From assembly GCA_000727475.1 (NCBI GenBank), contig KL647296.1:1470865-1534864 (forward strand): a stretch of DNA of 64,000 nt, written 5' to 3'. This document shows, piece by piece, positions 1 to 10,807 of the stretch. The stretch comes from Sarcocystis neurona. Its lineage: Eukaryota; Apicomplexa; Conoidasida; Eucoccidiorida; Sarcocystidae. Below the pieces are notes generated by a model, which made no database searches, was not told where the DNA came from, and saw nothing but the letters and a program-made list of their open reading frames with translations. The translations under genes were made by a program, and so were the position numbers. Every line of letters begins with the position of its first letter. Position 1 is the stretch's first letter.

Positions 1-1
1 C

Positions 2-3000
2 GTCGCCAGCGCAAACCTGCGCCCTGTAGGGCCTCTGGCCTCAACCGCACACGACATTCCTGAAGAGTCTGCAGAAGTCGTGGAAGTCGTCACCAGCGCC
101 TCGCAGAGGGTGCTTCTACTAGCGCCTCCTAACAGGAAGGAAAATGCACGATGCATTGTGAATGGCCACCAGGAAGCCTGGAAACAAATCCAAGCTTCCT
201 TGTTTCCTCCCAGTGTCGAGGCTAAGTTTGTGGAGACGAGAGCGTCTCTTGCAAAACTTTTTGATCTATTCGGCGAAAATGTCAGCTCCTTCGGAGAGAA
301 CCGACAAGAGATTTCTACAACGGAGTCAAAAGAAAGACACACAAAGACGAACAGCGACCCCGCCACATACAGTAATACCGACATCGCCACAAGTAGCCAC
401 CCAAGTAACAGCGGTTCAACAAACAGTAACATCGACAACGGCACGAAGAGCATAAATCGCGTCAGTAGCGGCGTTCAAAGCAAAAGCACTCAGGGTCGCG
501 GAAGCGGTTCCGCGCGCAGCAGTGGTCACGTGCTTGGCAGCAGCCACGGCAGAAACAGCCCTGAAAATGCCAACAGTGTCCCTGATTTCGAACCAGACAC
601 CGGAAAGGTGTGGGGGACACAACCTGCAGGCGACGCGCGCAGCGCCGCTCCCGCTGGCTTTTCCCTCTCCGGGGAGGGCGAGCGGTCTGCAAGGAAGCGC
701 AGCGCAAGTATGGACATTTCAGAAAGTGGCCTTCCTCGAGACGTGGCGGTGCAGTTCCCGATAACGCCGGAGCTTACACCGACAACCGTGGAGACAGAGA
801 AGTCCCCGCCATCCATTAAAAATATGTTCAGTACTGCCTCTGACAACAAAGGAGATAGTAGCGCTCACGGTGAAAGATTTAATTTGGACCCTCATGCTCC
901 TGCGCCACAGAAACCGACGAAAGACTACGAGGGCCGCGACGGGAATGAGAAGCCCCGCAGCTCTAGGACCAGCAGTGACCGCGTTGACATCGATATGCAG
1001 CAGGAGGGTGACAACCGTTTAGCCAAACCCTCTGAGGGATCACACAGACCAGGTGGAAGAGACACTGACATCAACATCGACGTTTCTGAAGTCGCGGAGA
1101 AGGCGCGTACCGACGGAGTTAGCAGTGTCGTAGGTCGTCCGAAAAATGAAAGTATCACAAAGACTTCAGAGAGGGCGAGTGTCGTGGGCGTATACGAGAA
1201 AACCCTGGATTCAGATGCTCCAGGAGCGCTCCTCACAGACAACCCTCTAGACAGCTATGACATCTTCAGCAGTGGCGTACGAGAGAGCGGATCCTCCACT
1301 GCAGCTGTTGTGCCGGCTTCAGAGAAGCGGTTGCATGAGGGTGCGAACGTGCCACAGGGGGCCCAGACTATTGCCAGCGAGAGCGCCGGCGCCGACGGCC
1401 ACACAGACATCATTATGGTTCGTCGCGATGACTGGGAAGCTGAACCAGGAAGTGTCCAAGCTATTGAGGAGGCCAACGCCACAAGCGAGAATGATGCGCA
1501 CGGCAGCAAGACGTGGAGCAGCGACACCTTCCTGGACACCCTGCAGGAAGGCAATGCCACCGTCACGGGGAGCACTGTAGCAGGCGGCAGGGCTGTACCA
1601 CTATACTTGACGTCAGAAAGCACTGACCTTCCAGACTCGCATGTGAACAGCAGCGGCCACGTCCACTCAGGAAGCGAACACGTTCAGGAAAGTACCAGGG
1701 ACCTAGCAGGTGGCAGGCCCGTCGCGAACGTTAACGGCGGCAGCAGCGGGATAAAACACATCTCGTCCAGTAGCTCAAAAAGCAGCGACGGCAAGAAGAT
1801 GAACGGGCTGCAGAATGCAGCAGAACCAGGACGCGGAGAGTCTTCGAAGCACTTTTCAGCCGAGTCGCGTCATGCGACGAGTGACTTCGGCACTACCAGC
1901 CCCAGCAGTAGGCCATTGTCTGAACAGAAAGAGGGAGGCACCATCAGTAGCAGCACATACACGCTCGAGCGCCAGTCGCCTAACACCGACGGTGAGGCTG
2001 CAACTAGTAGAAGCATCAGAAGCTCAGACAGCACCGTTAATTTCGAGAACCTGCATAGCAAGGACAGCATGAGCAGCAACCTCATTAGCAGAGAGACCGA
2101 TTGCACAGGCCGCAGCGGGATTACCACCAACGACGCCACCAACAACTGCAGCAACAACTCACGCACCGAGGGCACAAACAGTGGCAACAACTGCAGCGCC
2201 AACAACAGCGACAGCGCCACCGACGAATCCACCGCTGGTGGTCGGGGTCCGAACAGGAACGACGGCGGGATCAGAGACAGCGTCAGTACCACCGAAGGCC
2301 ACAGCAATGTGCAACAGTATGGCGACAGCCGCCGCATCAGCAGAAGCGACTGGAGTGTTAAAGAAGTAAGCAGACGAGGCAGCCCTGAAACCAGGAACGA
2401 TGATACAGAGAATGAACGCCGCTTCAGAATCACCACCATGGGGAGGGGAACACCGCAAGTAATTGACAGCGTTACTGAAACCAACAGCACAGGCCTCGGC
2501 GTAACCATCGACAGGAGACATCGTACCACGGAAGAACTCACCAAAAGCTCGGGTGATGGCGACAGCGACAGCGGCAGCAGAGAGACAAGCAGCACAGGCG
2601 CAAGCCAAAGCAAAAGCAGGGAAGACAGGCGTGAAGTCACCAACCAAAGCAGTGATAGCACGCCCAATCACGTAAGGACCAAAGGCACCGAAGTCACAGC
2701 TAAACCTCCTACCAGTGGGGAGGAAAGCCACGACGGCGAAAATAAGAATGGCCCCGGTAGGCGCAGTAGTAGCGTGTCCGCTGGTGGTAGAATGAACAAC
2801 AGCAGTTGCAATACCGTCAAGACGGACCGCCGCGTTAACGCAGTTTACTGCATCGCTGACGATTCGGAGGAAGGTGGTAGCAGCTATAACAGAGGACCGG
2901 GTGACGTCACCGACGGGCTTGCTTCTAGAGCAAGAACTGGTTCTGTCAATGGGCCATCCATCAGCGTTCCTGCTGAGAGGTTTTCTGGGGGCTTGGTGCT

Positions 3001-5464
3001 AGAAAAGGAAATACCGGCAAGCAATCGGGCAACTGAAGGACTGGTGCATCCTCAGCAAAACAAGGAACAGCAGCCGTACCGCCCGCTGCGGATACCGACC
3101 TCCATTTTACCCTCCCAGCGCGCGTCTTCCCTACGTGATTCTGAACCTGTGCGGATGGAGCACCAGGGTGAACTGTACCAACAAAGCAAAGGCAGAACCG
3201 AAAGCGCAGCCCACCTGAGAGAAGGGTACGAGGAGACAAGCCGGGCGCCTGGGAGTGAAAAGGACGACAACGAATCTGTGTCCTCAGGACAGTGGCAAAC
3301 GCAACCGCGGAAGTTGCCACAGAATCTAGTGCTGCCGAAAGAGCGCCTGTCCAAGGACACAACGGGATTGCAGCAGCAGGTGGTATCCGACGACCCGTCG
3401 CAGCAGATGCGTCCAGACACGCTTCAGCAGAGACAGGATGTGCAACAGCCACAGCAGACGCTGACGCCGTCGGCCACCGAGTGGCAAGGACGAATTAATA
3501 TGCGAATTGTGTCGCCGCAGCACAAAGCAGGGGGAGGTGACCGAGGTTGCCCTTCTGATCAACACAGCGAGGAAATTACGAGCGGACAAAAGCGTTCAGT
3601 CGGAACTATTGAACAAGAAGCTGGCAGGCCTGTTGTAGGACACGTACGTGAGAGGCAACAGACTCCGCTGTCTGAAAAGCAACTGCATCTCGACGCGCAC
3701 CAGCCTTCGGCAAATAGCACACCAGGGCAGGCAAAGAACCTGCCGGGAGAACGTCGTCAGCAGCAGGAACCGCTCCCTGCTCATATGGTGAAACAGCAGC
3801 AGCTCTGGGGCCCTCCCTTGGAACAACGCGGTGTGGCGCAGCAGACTGTCGAACGAGAGACGCGGCCGTTTCCGCAGCGTCAGCAGGACGTGCTGAAGTT
3901 GCAGGGGCCCGTGCAAACATCTTCAGGAGGGCGACAGCAATTCGATGGAAAAAAGAAAGTGCAGTGGCCTCTTGCGGAAGAGACCTCCACGCATGCACGA
4001 TCGCAGCAAGAGCCGCAGACGATCCTTTACCCGAAGGATCGAAAAAGTGCCATTTCTGAAGAATACGCGCGAGCTTCAAAGAGGTCCGTTTCGAGTCGTA
4101 GAGATGCACAGCAGCCATCCACCCGAGCCACAGCAGGCGAGGCACATTCTCGAGCAGCAAGAGCTTCCTCCTCGGCGGATGGTGAGACTGATGCGGCTTC
4201 TGAGCGCCTCCAACAGAATTCGAAGAAGCGCGAGGGCGTGCTTGCTCGTGTCAGCTTTCCTACGCAGTCACCCAGAGGTGAACGTGAAGGTGCTGCTTGG
4301 CAGGAAGCGGTACCCAGGGAAGATGAAACAGGGAACAAGCTGCGAGGGGATTATAAGTTGGAACAGCAGGTCTCAACTGGCGGAGCCAGCCAGGGTGCTG
4401 GCTCTGAGCAGTTACTACCCGCAAATGGCACGCAACAGGAACGGCTGCAGCAGCCCAATCAAAGTACGCGGTCTTCCGCCGACCCCACTGTTGGTGCCGG
4501 CCAGAGCAATAGGAAAGAAGCATCGCGTGCTGAACATGCAGGTGCACAAGCCCGAGGAAGTCGCGCTACAGATGCAGGTGTCGCCAAGGCAGAGTTACCC
4601 CTACGTGGCACAACCCGAGTTGATGGCAATCTCATAAAGAGAGATACGACTCAAAAGCACGCAAAGCAGTCGACGATAAAGAAGGTAGTAGAACAGCAGA
4701 ACGCACGTATTTGGAAGCAGGAGAGGGCCCAACAGCGGCGGGAGGTTCGCACGCGGACAACGCGCCAGACGCAGGAGACAACCGAACCCTGGAGGACGCA
4801 AGAACACCTCAGACGTCGCCACGCGTTGAGACAGCGAGAATCCCAGCATCGCAGAAGTCGTAAAGAAGCGACACAACACTCACATCTGCAGCACCGGGAA
4901 ACGCGCTGGCGAGAATCACGACAGCAGATCGCCCAGCAACAACTGATGCACCTGCAAGCAACGCTGCACCCAGCGGCGCTGAAGCAGCGCGTGACGCAGG
5001 CAGGGAGAATCTCACGGCGATCGGCGACGACGGCGCATGATTCGACGACGCCGCGTCATGAGGGGAGAGGTCAGATTAATCAAGTGCTACGCTCGCCTGC
5101 ATGGTATCGCAAATCACAGCGATTGCAGCACTACGAGGAGGGAAGCATACGTAAGGAGGACTCTTCTGTACGTAGGCGGACAAACCAGTCGCACCGGGTG
5201 CCACAACAAAAGCAGGCTGGGAGAGGGCAGCCACTTGAACCACGCCGCACCAGTCGGCACCAACAGCAAACACAGGTGACTTCGGAGCGACAGCAAACAC
5301 GAAAGGTTATATCGGAGCCAGAGCGAACACGGGAGATTACGCCGGAGCTAAACCAGCGGCGGCAGAAAACGGTCCTGCCTTTTCCGCCGCGCGACCCCCC
5401 GTATCGTCCGGACGAAAGACTGAAGGAAAATCAGCTCCAGTACCACCTGCAGAAACGCATATAG
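2..5464 (+). CDS. 3' part of a large low-complexity protein (5'-truncated)
   Basis: The frame is open from base 2 to a TAG at 5462-5464, about 1820 codons without a stop. The first in-window start-like codon is a GTG near base 80, so the true start lies left of the window. Only the first ~110 residues look like ordinary globular sequence. Residues ~110-950 are rich in Ser, Asn, Gly, Thr and Asp with many short Ser and Asn runs. From ~1000 onward the composition shifts to Gln, Arg and Glu, and the last ~350 residues are mostly Gln/Arg, suggesting disorder or extended coiled coil. No domain, signal peptide or membrane segment is visible. I do not recognise a family. Long disordered proteins of this kind are common in coccidia, so function cannot be inferred. 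Confidence 0.7.
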   Translation, partial: VASANLRPVGPLASTAHDIPEESAEVVEVVTSASQRVLLLAPPNRKENARCIVNGHQEAWKQIQASLFPPSVEAKFVETRASLAKLFDLFGENVSSFGENRQEISTTESKERHTKTNSDPATYSNTDIATSSHPSNSGSTNSNIDNGTKSINRVSSGVQSKSTQGRGSGSARSSGHVLGSSHGRNSPENANSVPDFEPDTGKVWGTQPAGDARSAAPAGFSLSGEGERSARKRSASMDISESGLPRDVAVQFPITPELTPTTVETEKSPPSIKNMFSTASDNKGDSSAHGERFNLDPHAPAPQKPTKDYEGRDGNEKPRSSRTSSDRVDIDMQQEGDNRLAKPSEGSHRPGGRDTDINIDVSEVAEKARTDGVSSVVGRPKNESITKTSERASVVGVYEKTLDSDAPGALLTDNPLDSYDIFSSGVRESGSSTAAVVPASEKRLHEGANVPQGAQTIASESAGADGHTDIIMVRRDDWEAEPGSVQAIEEANATSENDAHGSKTWSSDTFLDTLQEGNATVTGSTVAGGRAVPLYLTSESTDLPDSHVNSSGHVHSGSEHVQESTRDLAGGRPVANVNGGSSGIKHISSSSSKSSDGKKMNGLQNAAEPGRGESSKHFSAESRHATSDFGTTSPSSRPLSEQKEGGTISSSTYTLERQSPNTDGEAATSRSIRSSDSTVNFENLHSKDSMSSNLISRETDCTGRSGITTNDATNNCSNNSRTEGTNSGNNCSANNSDSATDESTAGGRGPNRNDGGIRDSVSTTEGHSNVQQYGDSRRISRSDWSVKEVSRRGSPETRNDDTENERRFRITTMGRGTPQVIDSVTETNSTGLGVTIDRRHRTTEELTKSSGDGDSDSGSRETSSTGASQSKSREDRREVTNQSSDSTPNHVRTKGTEVTAKPPTSGEESHDGENKNGPGRRSSSVSAGGRMNNSSCNTVKTDRRVNAVYCIADDSEEGGSSYNRGPGDVTDGLASRARTGSVNGPSISVPAERFSGGLVLEKEIPASNRATEGLVHPQQNKEQQPYRPLRIPTSILPSQRASSLRDSEPVRMEHQGELYQQSKGRTESAAHLREGYEETSRAPGSEKDDNESVSSGQWQTQPRKLPQNLVLPKERLSKDTTGLQQQVVSDDPSQQMRPDTLQQRQDVQQPQQTLTPSATEWQGRINMRIVSPQHKAGGGDRGCPSDQHSEEITSGQKRSVGTIEQEAGRPVVGHVRERQQTPLSEKQLHLDAHQPSANSTPGQAKNLPGERRQQQEPLPAHMVKQQQLWGPPLEQRGVAQQTVERETRPFPQRQQDVLKLQGPVQTSSGGRQQFDGKKKVQWPLAEETSTHARSQQEPQTILYPKDRKSAISEEYARASKRSVSSRRDAQQPSTRATAGEAHSRAARASSSADGETDAASERLQQNSKKREGVLARVSFPTQSPRGEREGAAWQEAVPREDETGNKLRGDYKLEQQVSTGGASQGAGSEQLLPANGTQQERLQQPNQSTRSSADPTVGAGQSNRKEASRAEHAGAQARGSRATDAGVAKAELPLRGTTRVDGNLIKRDTTQKHAKQSTIKKVVEQQNARIWKQERAQQRREVRTRTTRQTQETTEPWRTQEHLRRRHALRQRESQHRRSRKEATQHSHLQHRETRWRESRQQIAQQQLMHLQATLHPAALKQRVTQAGRISRRSATTAHDSTTPRHEGRGQINQVLRSPAWYRKSQRLQHYEEGSIRKEDSSVRRRTNQSHRVPQQKQAGRGQPLEPRRTSRHQQQTQVTSERQQTRKVISEPERTREITPELNQRRQKTVLPFPPRDPPYRPDERLKENQLQYHLQKRI

Positions 5465-7800
5465 CAGGGGAGTGCTGTATTTCTAGCGTCCATCCGGAAA
5501 TGCTCTATATTTCTACTACTTAATTTGAGCAGCAAGCGTGCCGCGGCACCACACGGCATCACAGCTTTCTTCGTCAGGGGCAAGGCGCCCTGTTGTTAAG
5601 CGGTATAATACGTGTGCTGACTTCATTGCGTCTGAAACCCACACACTCCAGTCGGGCCGGCTGCGTTCATTGAAAGCAACTGTCACCGCTCCCCACTTTG
5701 TAATCCATGAGTCCGCTGGAATATTTTGCCGCAACTCGAGGCGGGAAGCTCTGAATGAGTGAGCCGCTTAAAGACACAATGCCGTACTCACGTAGAAGGA
5801 GGAAAGTAGTAGCAGCTGCCTGCCAGAGGTAAGCACAAGCCTGCGAACGTTCTGGTCACAGCGTATCATTGTGACAATGTACTGTACTGAACAGCAGCCA
5901 GACAATGCAGTAATGAGGTACACACACGATCAACACTCCTTTCGAGAAACGCGATATACGGCTGCTAAAGTTATAGTTGTGATGGGCAGGAAAACACACA
6001 AGGCTGCATGTTGTTGTGCTCGCAGCCGGGCGTGCACCTGATTCTTTAGTCTGAGGGTGCCATCCAGTAATTCCTCAAGTCAGCAAAATGCATATTTGTA
6101 GAACGGCAGAGACCAAGGTGCGCGCAGGTGGTGTCTGCGCGCGGACACAGGTGCGCGAGCAGTGTGTATTTTATTTGTTACCACCTCCACGAGCATGCAG
6201 GCACGTCGCCCGTGCATGTCTGTTGCCGTCTTGCGAAAGGGCGGACTCAGGAATACACGGGAAAACAGCCTTCCAAGGGAGACACAGTCTACACTCCGAT
6301 AGAAGTGGTTCCTGCTTATTGAGAAGGAATTCAGCGTGCGGGCGGGTCGTAGGTGAATATCGAATTTCCGGGACTATGGTGAGGGACAAAATCTTTCCAC
6401 TACCTGGTCTGTCAAAGTGAACTCGCCGGAATTATCAGAGGGCCTATCAAATCGTTACTTTCCTTGTTCGAGCAATGCAGTCACACTAGCAGGTAATTAC
6501 AGGAGCACCAGCGCCGGGGGGACGTCGACACGTTGCGCCGGGTGCGTCAGCGTACGTAGCTTCTACCGGAGGTACCGGGGCCCGCGCTGACCTAAAGCGG
6601 CGCCACTACAGGGTCTAACGAAGCAACGCGCTAAAAAACCGTTGCTTGGGAAGGATCTGTGAAGGTGGCAGCGCGTACACAGGACGTCGCATGCTCTTCA
6701 GTGAGCGCTCTTCCACAGGAACAAGCTCAGACGGCTGAGCTTTTTGGCCTGCATATGTTTTTCAGGAGCGACAGTGGAGAGATAACGCCTGCAACTGTAC
6801 CGTATGCAAAAGGACGACAAGTGACTTTTTCTACTTGCGCGGAAACGCTGACGCGTGTACTACAGGTACTGGCAATTGCCAGAAAGGTGTAGACCATTGC
6901 CCCGTCCTTGCTTCGAAGTCTTGCGAAGTCATGCTAAGAAGTGGACCGTTGCTCCGCCCTTGCTTCGAAATCTTGAAAAGTCTTTTTTTTTCGAAAGTAG
7001 GCCTACGCGTAAGCACACGGACGTATGGCAGCGCTTGCGCCTGTACAGGCGCCACAGGTTTCGTAGACTCATGTTGCACAAAGAAGCAGTATCTGGTGCA
7101 TATCGTGTCAACGCTCAGCAATACAGCTACGTAGTTTTCACCAGGAGTTCGCGCTGTTTTTTTCTTGACCACGTAAAGGGGTCTGCCGGAAGCTTTTTTT
7201 TCCGAGCACTGGTAGCGTTCCCCGGTGGCCCGTGGTCTTTGTATGACACGCCCTCAGATTGCGAAGCACTCAAAGTTTGCAGACGTGCCCTGGCACTTGT
7301 CACCACAGGTGCACCTTCAGTTGTAAAGCTAGGTGCTGTTTGTTAGACATCCGTAGGCGCAAATTAAGCAGCTAGTGAAACTGGCACGTGCAGCAGGAAG
7401 TCGCACATCCATCGTGTCTAGTTCTGCGGGGGAAACAAGTCAGAATTTTCTGCTCATTATTCACCGAGATTCAACAGATGTCGTCGTTGGTAGCCGAAGG
7501 CACATGACGGGATCAAGGATACACTAATTTAGCGTTGCCGGCGCTACTGATGCATTATCGAACAAAAGCCCTGTCTTAGTAGTCACCACGACATCATGCG
7601 CCAACAACTCGTGTGGTGGCTAGAGAAATGACTTTGTACTCAGCGGATAAATGACACTTACGTTCATATTGTAATGCCGCTTATGGTAGGATTTCACGAG
7701 GGGTGCTAGCAACAATCTTGTGAGCTAACAGAGGTAGTCCCGTACTCGAAAACAAGCCACTCTGCTGCTCTACAAGAGCTGTACTGTTTGTTGCTTGCAG
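5465..7800. other. Intergenic stretch, possible 5' exons of the next gene
   Basis: No confident gene. Short plus-strand ORFs at 6088-6420, 6659-6892 and 6855-7346 contain Cys and could be exons of the candidate gene further right, but splice signals do not fix them. A ~39 bp duplicated segment (6892-6930 and 6944-6982) lies inside. The rest shows no repeat or RNA structure that I can support. Confidence 0.3.
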
Positions 7801-10800
7801 AGGTTTTCCCCGTGGACGTTTTCTGGAAGACAGTCTCACTACCCGAACGAATTGTTCACAGGCGACTCTTACATGTGTCGATCCTTGGACTACACTTGTT
7901 TTACGGTGTGGTGCTCGTCGGCGTACGAAATCAAACATGCGCAAGGAAAGAGCGAACAAACGCATGCTTCCCTTGAGGTCGCGTTTTACCGGAAGCAGCA
8001 TAAGTCTGCGTGGAATGTAGCGCCACACACCAACGTGGCAGAAAGGCTGTTGCGATTGCACATCGGAATGAAGCAAACTGCGCGTAGCTTGTGCTGTAGC
8101 ACACGTGGTACAGTTGCCGCCGTGTGTAGCGGCCACAGCGGGCGCTAGCGAAGCTAAGCGAGTGCGTTCAAGTCAGGCTGAGACTGGTGGACAGATGCAG
8201 GACAGTTGAGGGAGACGCAAGTAGGCCTACAGGTGTACTATTTAAGAGAGAACCGTGCGGCACCAAACAAACTTTGCCAAAACAAAATTTCGAGTGACAG
8301 AGTGCAGGGTGCGTGTTGAGCTCCCGCGGGCATCCATAAGCGGTGGAGAGTTTGGAGATTGTGAAACAGGTTCGCGTAAGAAGTTGGCGGATGTCTTGCT
8401 AGGTCGACCTCCTTGCGCATTTGGGGGACCGAGGCCAATCCGAGGGCCCCGTCAGCTAGAAGAGATGATGATTTTATAGGGATGTGCGGATGGGAGCAGG
8501 GCAGCGCAGGAACGGAGCGATACTGGGGTGCCCGTACGTCCGCACAGTGCAAGACTTCTCTTCAAGGATAGGCATGTGATTATTTTCTACTTGTACCCTA
8601 AAGTTATGTGACGCCTTCATTATCCGAAATGAAGGACGGTGGGCTCTTCTTCCCTGAGAAGAAGGTCACATTGGTGCATACCCCGCTGGCGCAAGGCCGT
8701 TGTGATTATACGTCCATTTAAGTACGTAAGTGGGTTCTTAGATATTCTCTATTCATGTAACGTAACGGGATGTGCCCGGAGAGGGTAGCACTGAGAAAGA
8801 ACTTTAGACAGCATTCTAAGCTTTGCCGTGGACTCGTCGGCGGAAAGAGAAGCAGCTGTCCCTCATTCTCGCAGAACGTCTCATCACAGCTTCACTGTTT
8901 ACAGAAGTGGTTCAACCCTTTGTCGCACTCGCGCAGGCGGGCTATTATGAATGTGGGAGCAAAAGTAGATGCATACAACGCAGGGAGAGCATCTGATAAA
9001 ACTGTATTCGCGGTAATGTTATTCTCGAAACAATGCACAGGAAACATGGAAAGACCGGACATGAGCCAAAAATTACAAGCGAACGAAGTGAATTACTTGA
9101 AGTTCACTAATCGAGCGGCAAGGTTTTCTCCAACGAAAAACAGCCATTATTGTCTCCTTCTCATGTATACGAAGCACTCTCCAGACGTATATACTCGTCT
9201 GCGCGTACGTTAGTACGACGCGAAGTGTTTCGTTGGACAATGCGTGGGAGATTTACGCTTTTTCGTTATAATCCGATCTGCGTTGATACGCCCTCTAGTG
9301 TGTCACGCAGTTGAATTCGCGTCTGCAGAAAACGTGTGAACGTGGGTGTACCCCGTCTACGAGCGTGTGCACATACGCGTGCTTAACAGCGTGCACGCAC
9401 ACACGGACGCGCTTTGCATACGGACACAACAACGTGCACGTAGCAAAGCGCATCGGCAAGTCTGCACGTGTTTTGCTGAAATATGCCTAGAGATTTGCGC
9501 CACCCAAAATGTTCTACCTTTCGGGTGCGACTGACACTTCGTGACAGTGGCGCTTCAAAGTTTCGCTAGACATTTTGCCTTCTGCACGGGCAGATGCTGA
9601 TCTCCGTAATGTGCAAGATAGACGTAATCTAGGGACCAAAAATTGTGCAAGAACCTCTGCATGCAACTTGCCTGATCCAGGAGTAATGTTCACGACAATT
9701 GCTGTTTTTTCCAAGTCTGCCCGCTGCACGTGACTCCACCGCAAAGCTAAGTTTAAAGTATCTGAGCGCGAATGTAAAGTCATACTGGAGCTTCGCACTA
9801 CTCGTTCCTCTCCTGCCGCCGTGAAAACGGATTCAATATCGATGAGTAGTGACACTGATGCCGCCCTGCGCCCCCTCCAGGGAAGGAACCGCACAGCTAC
9901 ATTAAACAACATGAATACACGTTCATATACGAAAGCACACTTCTCTCCAGCCCACTAACACCCGCTGTTTTTATGGATGCGTGGCACAGTGTCAAACAGG
10001 TGCAGAGCTGGACAACAACTTGTCTCCCGGTTCTTCCGCTCTGCTGTCTGTGACACTTGCCTTTTCACTGGAAAACGACACACAGGTGCAAACTTCCACA
10101 ATCGTCGACGTCGCAGAGCTCCGCAACGACCTTTACGTCGATCAAAGTTGCCTGCCGTGCAGCAGTTTCAGTGAGCCTGCACCGCTGGTAACTGATCTTG
10201 TCGTGCTTGAACGCTTCTGGGACGCTTAACCGTGAAAGAGCTAGCGCTTGCTACACCAAGTACCACCTCGCTTAAAAAAGTGCTGCGTGCTTTCCTCAGC
10301 GTCCCTGGAGTGTCACCAGCCAAGGGTCACGAAAAATTTCTGCCTCCCGCAGCCGCCTACTTGCTGTTAATTCTGCGCTCCGTGCCTCTCCGTACACCGC
10401 CGCGCCACGGCTGCAGAAGAGGACCGCTGCTCATGTCCGCCAGTGCGGCCGCAGCGGGCCTCCAATACGTGCCCTCCATTCACCAGTTACGGGACGCAGC
10501 TCTGCGCAGAGAGTAGTGGCACTATCGAACGGTAAAGCACACGAAGTTACGGGCTTTCTGAAAAGCCAGGCAACAGTGTTGCATTCAGTTTGTCGGATCG
10601 GCAGCAGAAGCACCACGGAGAACGCTTTTGTAGTAATGTTTGCGGAGAGCGTCCCTGGTGAATATAACGTGGTTGATCATTCTCACTACTTTCCGCAACT
10701 GTGTGCCGCATCACCCTGTCACGTGTACGCCACGGAACTTGCGGCAAGAGAGAGCTCCACACAGTCTACGGTTCAAGCAAACGGCAGTTCACACACCCGC

Positions 10801-10807
10801 GTCTCAC
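7801..10807 (+). CDS. Candidate multi-exon gene, Cys-containing protein of unknown function
   Basis: I do not recognise the product. Candidate exons are 7801-8107, 8301-8375, 8905-9204, 9548-9682, 9951-10187 and 10300-10807. Acceptors are strong at 7801, 8905, 9951 and 10300 (pyrimidine tracts ending cag). Donors read GTACAG, GTAAGA, GTACGT, GTAATG, GTAACT and GTAAGG. The last four exons join in phase 0 throughout, and the first two join in phase 1; the link between 8375 and 8905 does not fit, so an exon is missing or wrong. The 10300 exon belongs to a frame open for over 200 codons. The predicted sequence has scattered Cys and alternating hydrophobic stretches suggestive of extracellular beta domains, but that is only an impression. 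The opposite strand is also open over parts of it (9514-9912), so strand is not certain. If the last donor is unused, the frame runs on to a stop at 10905, inside RPB11. Confidence 0.33.

Noticed and set aside
9514..9912. 132-codon minus-strand ORF with protein-like composition
   Set aside because: Its splice signals are weaker than those of the plus-strand exons at the same place, and both frames are open. Kept only as the alternative to the plus-strand model.
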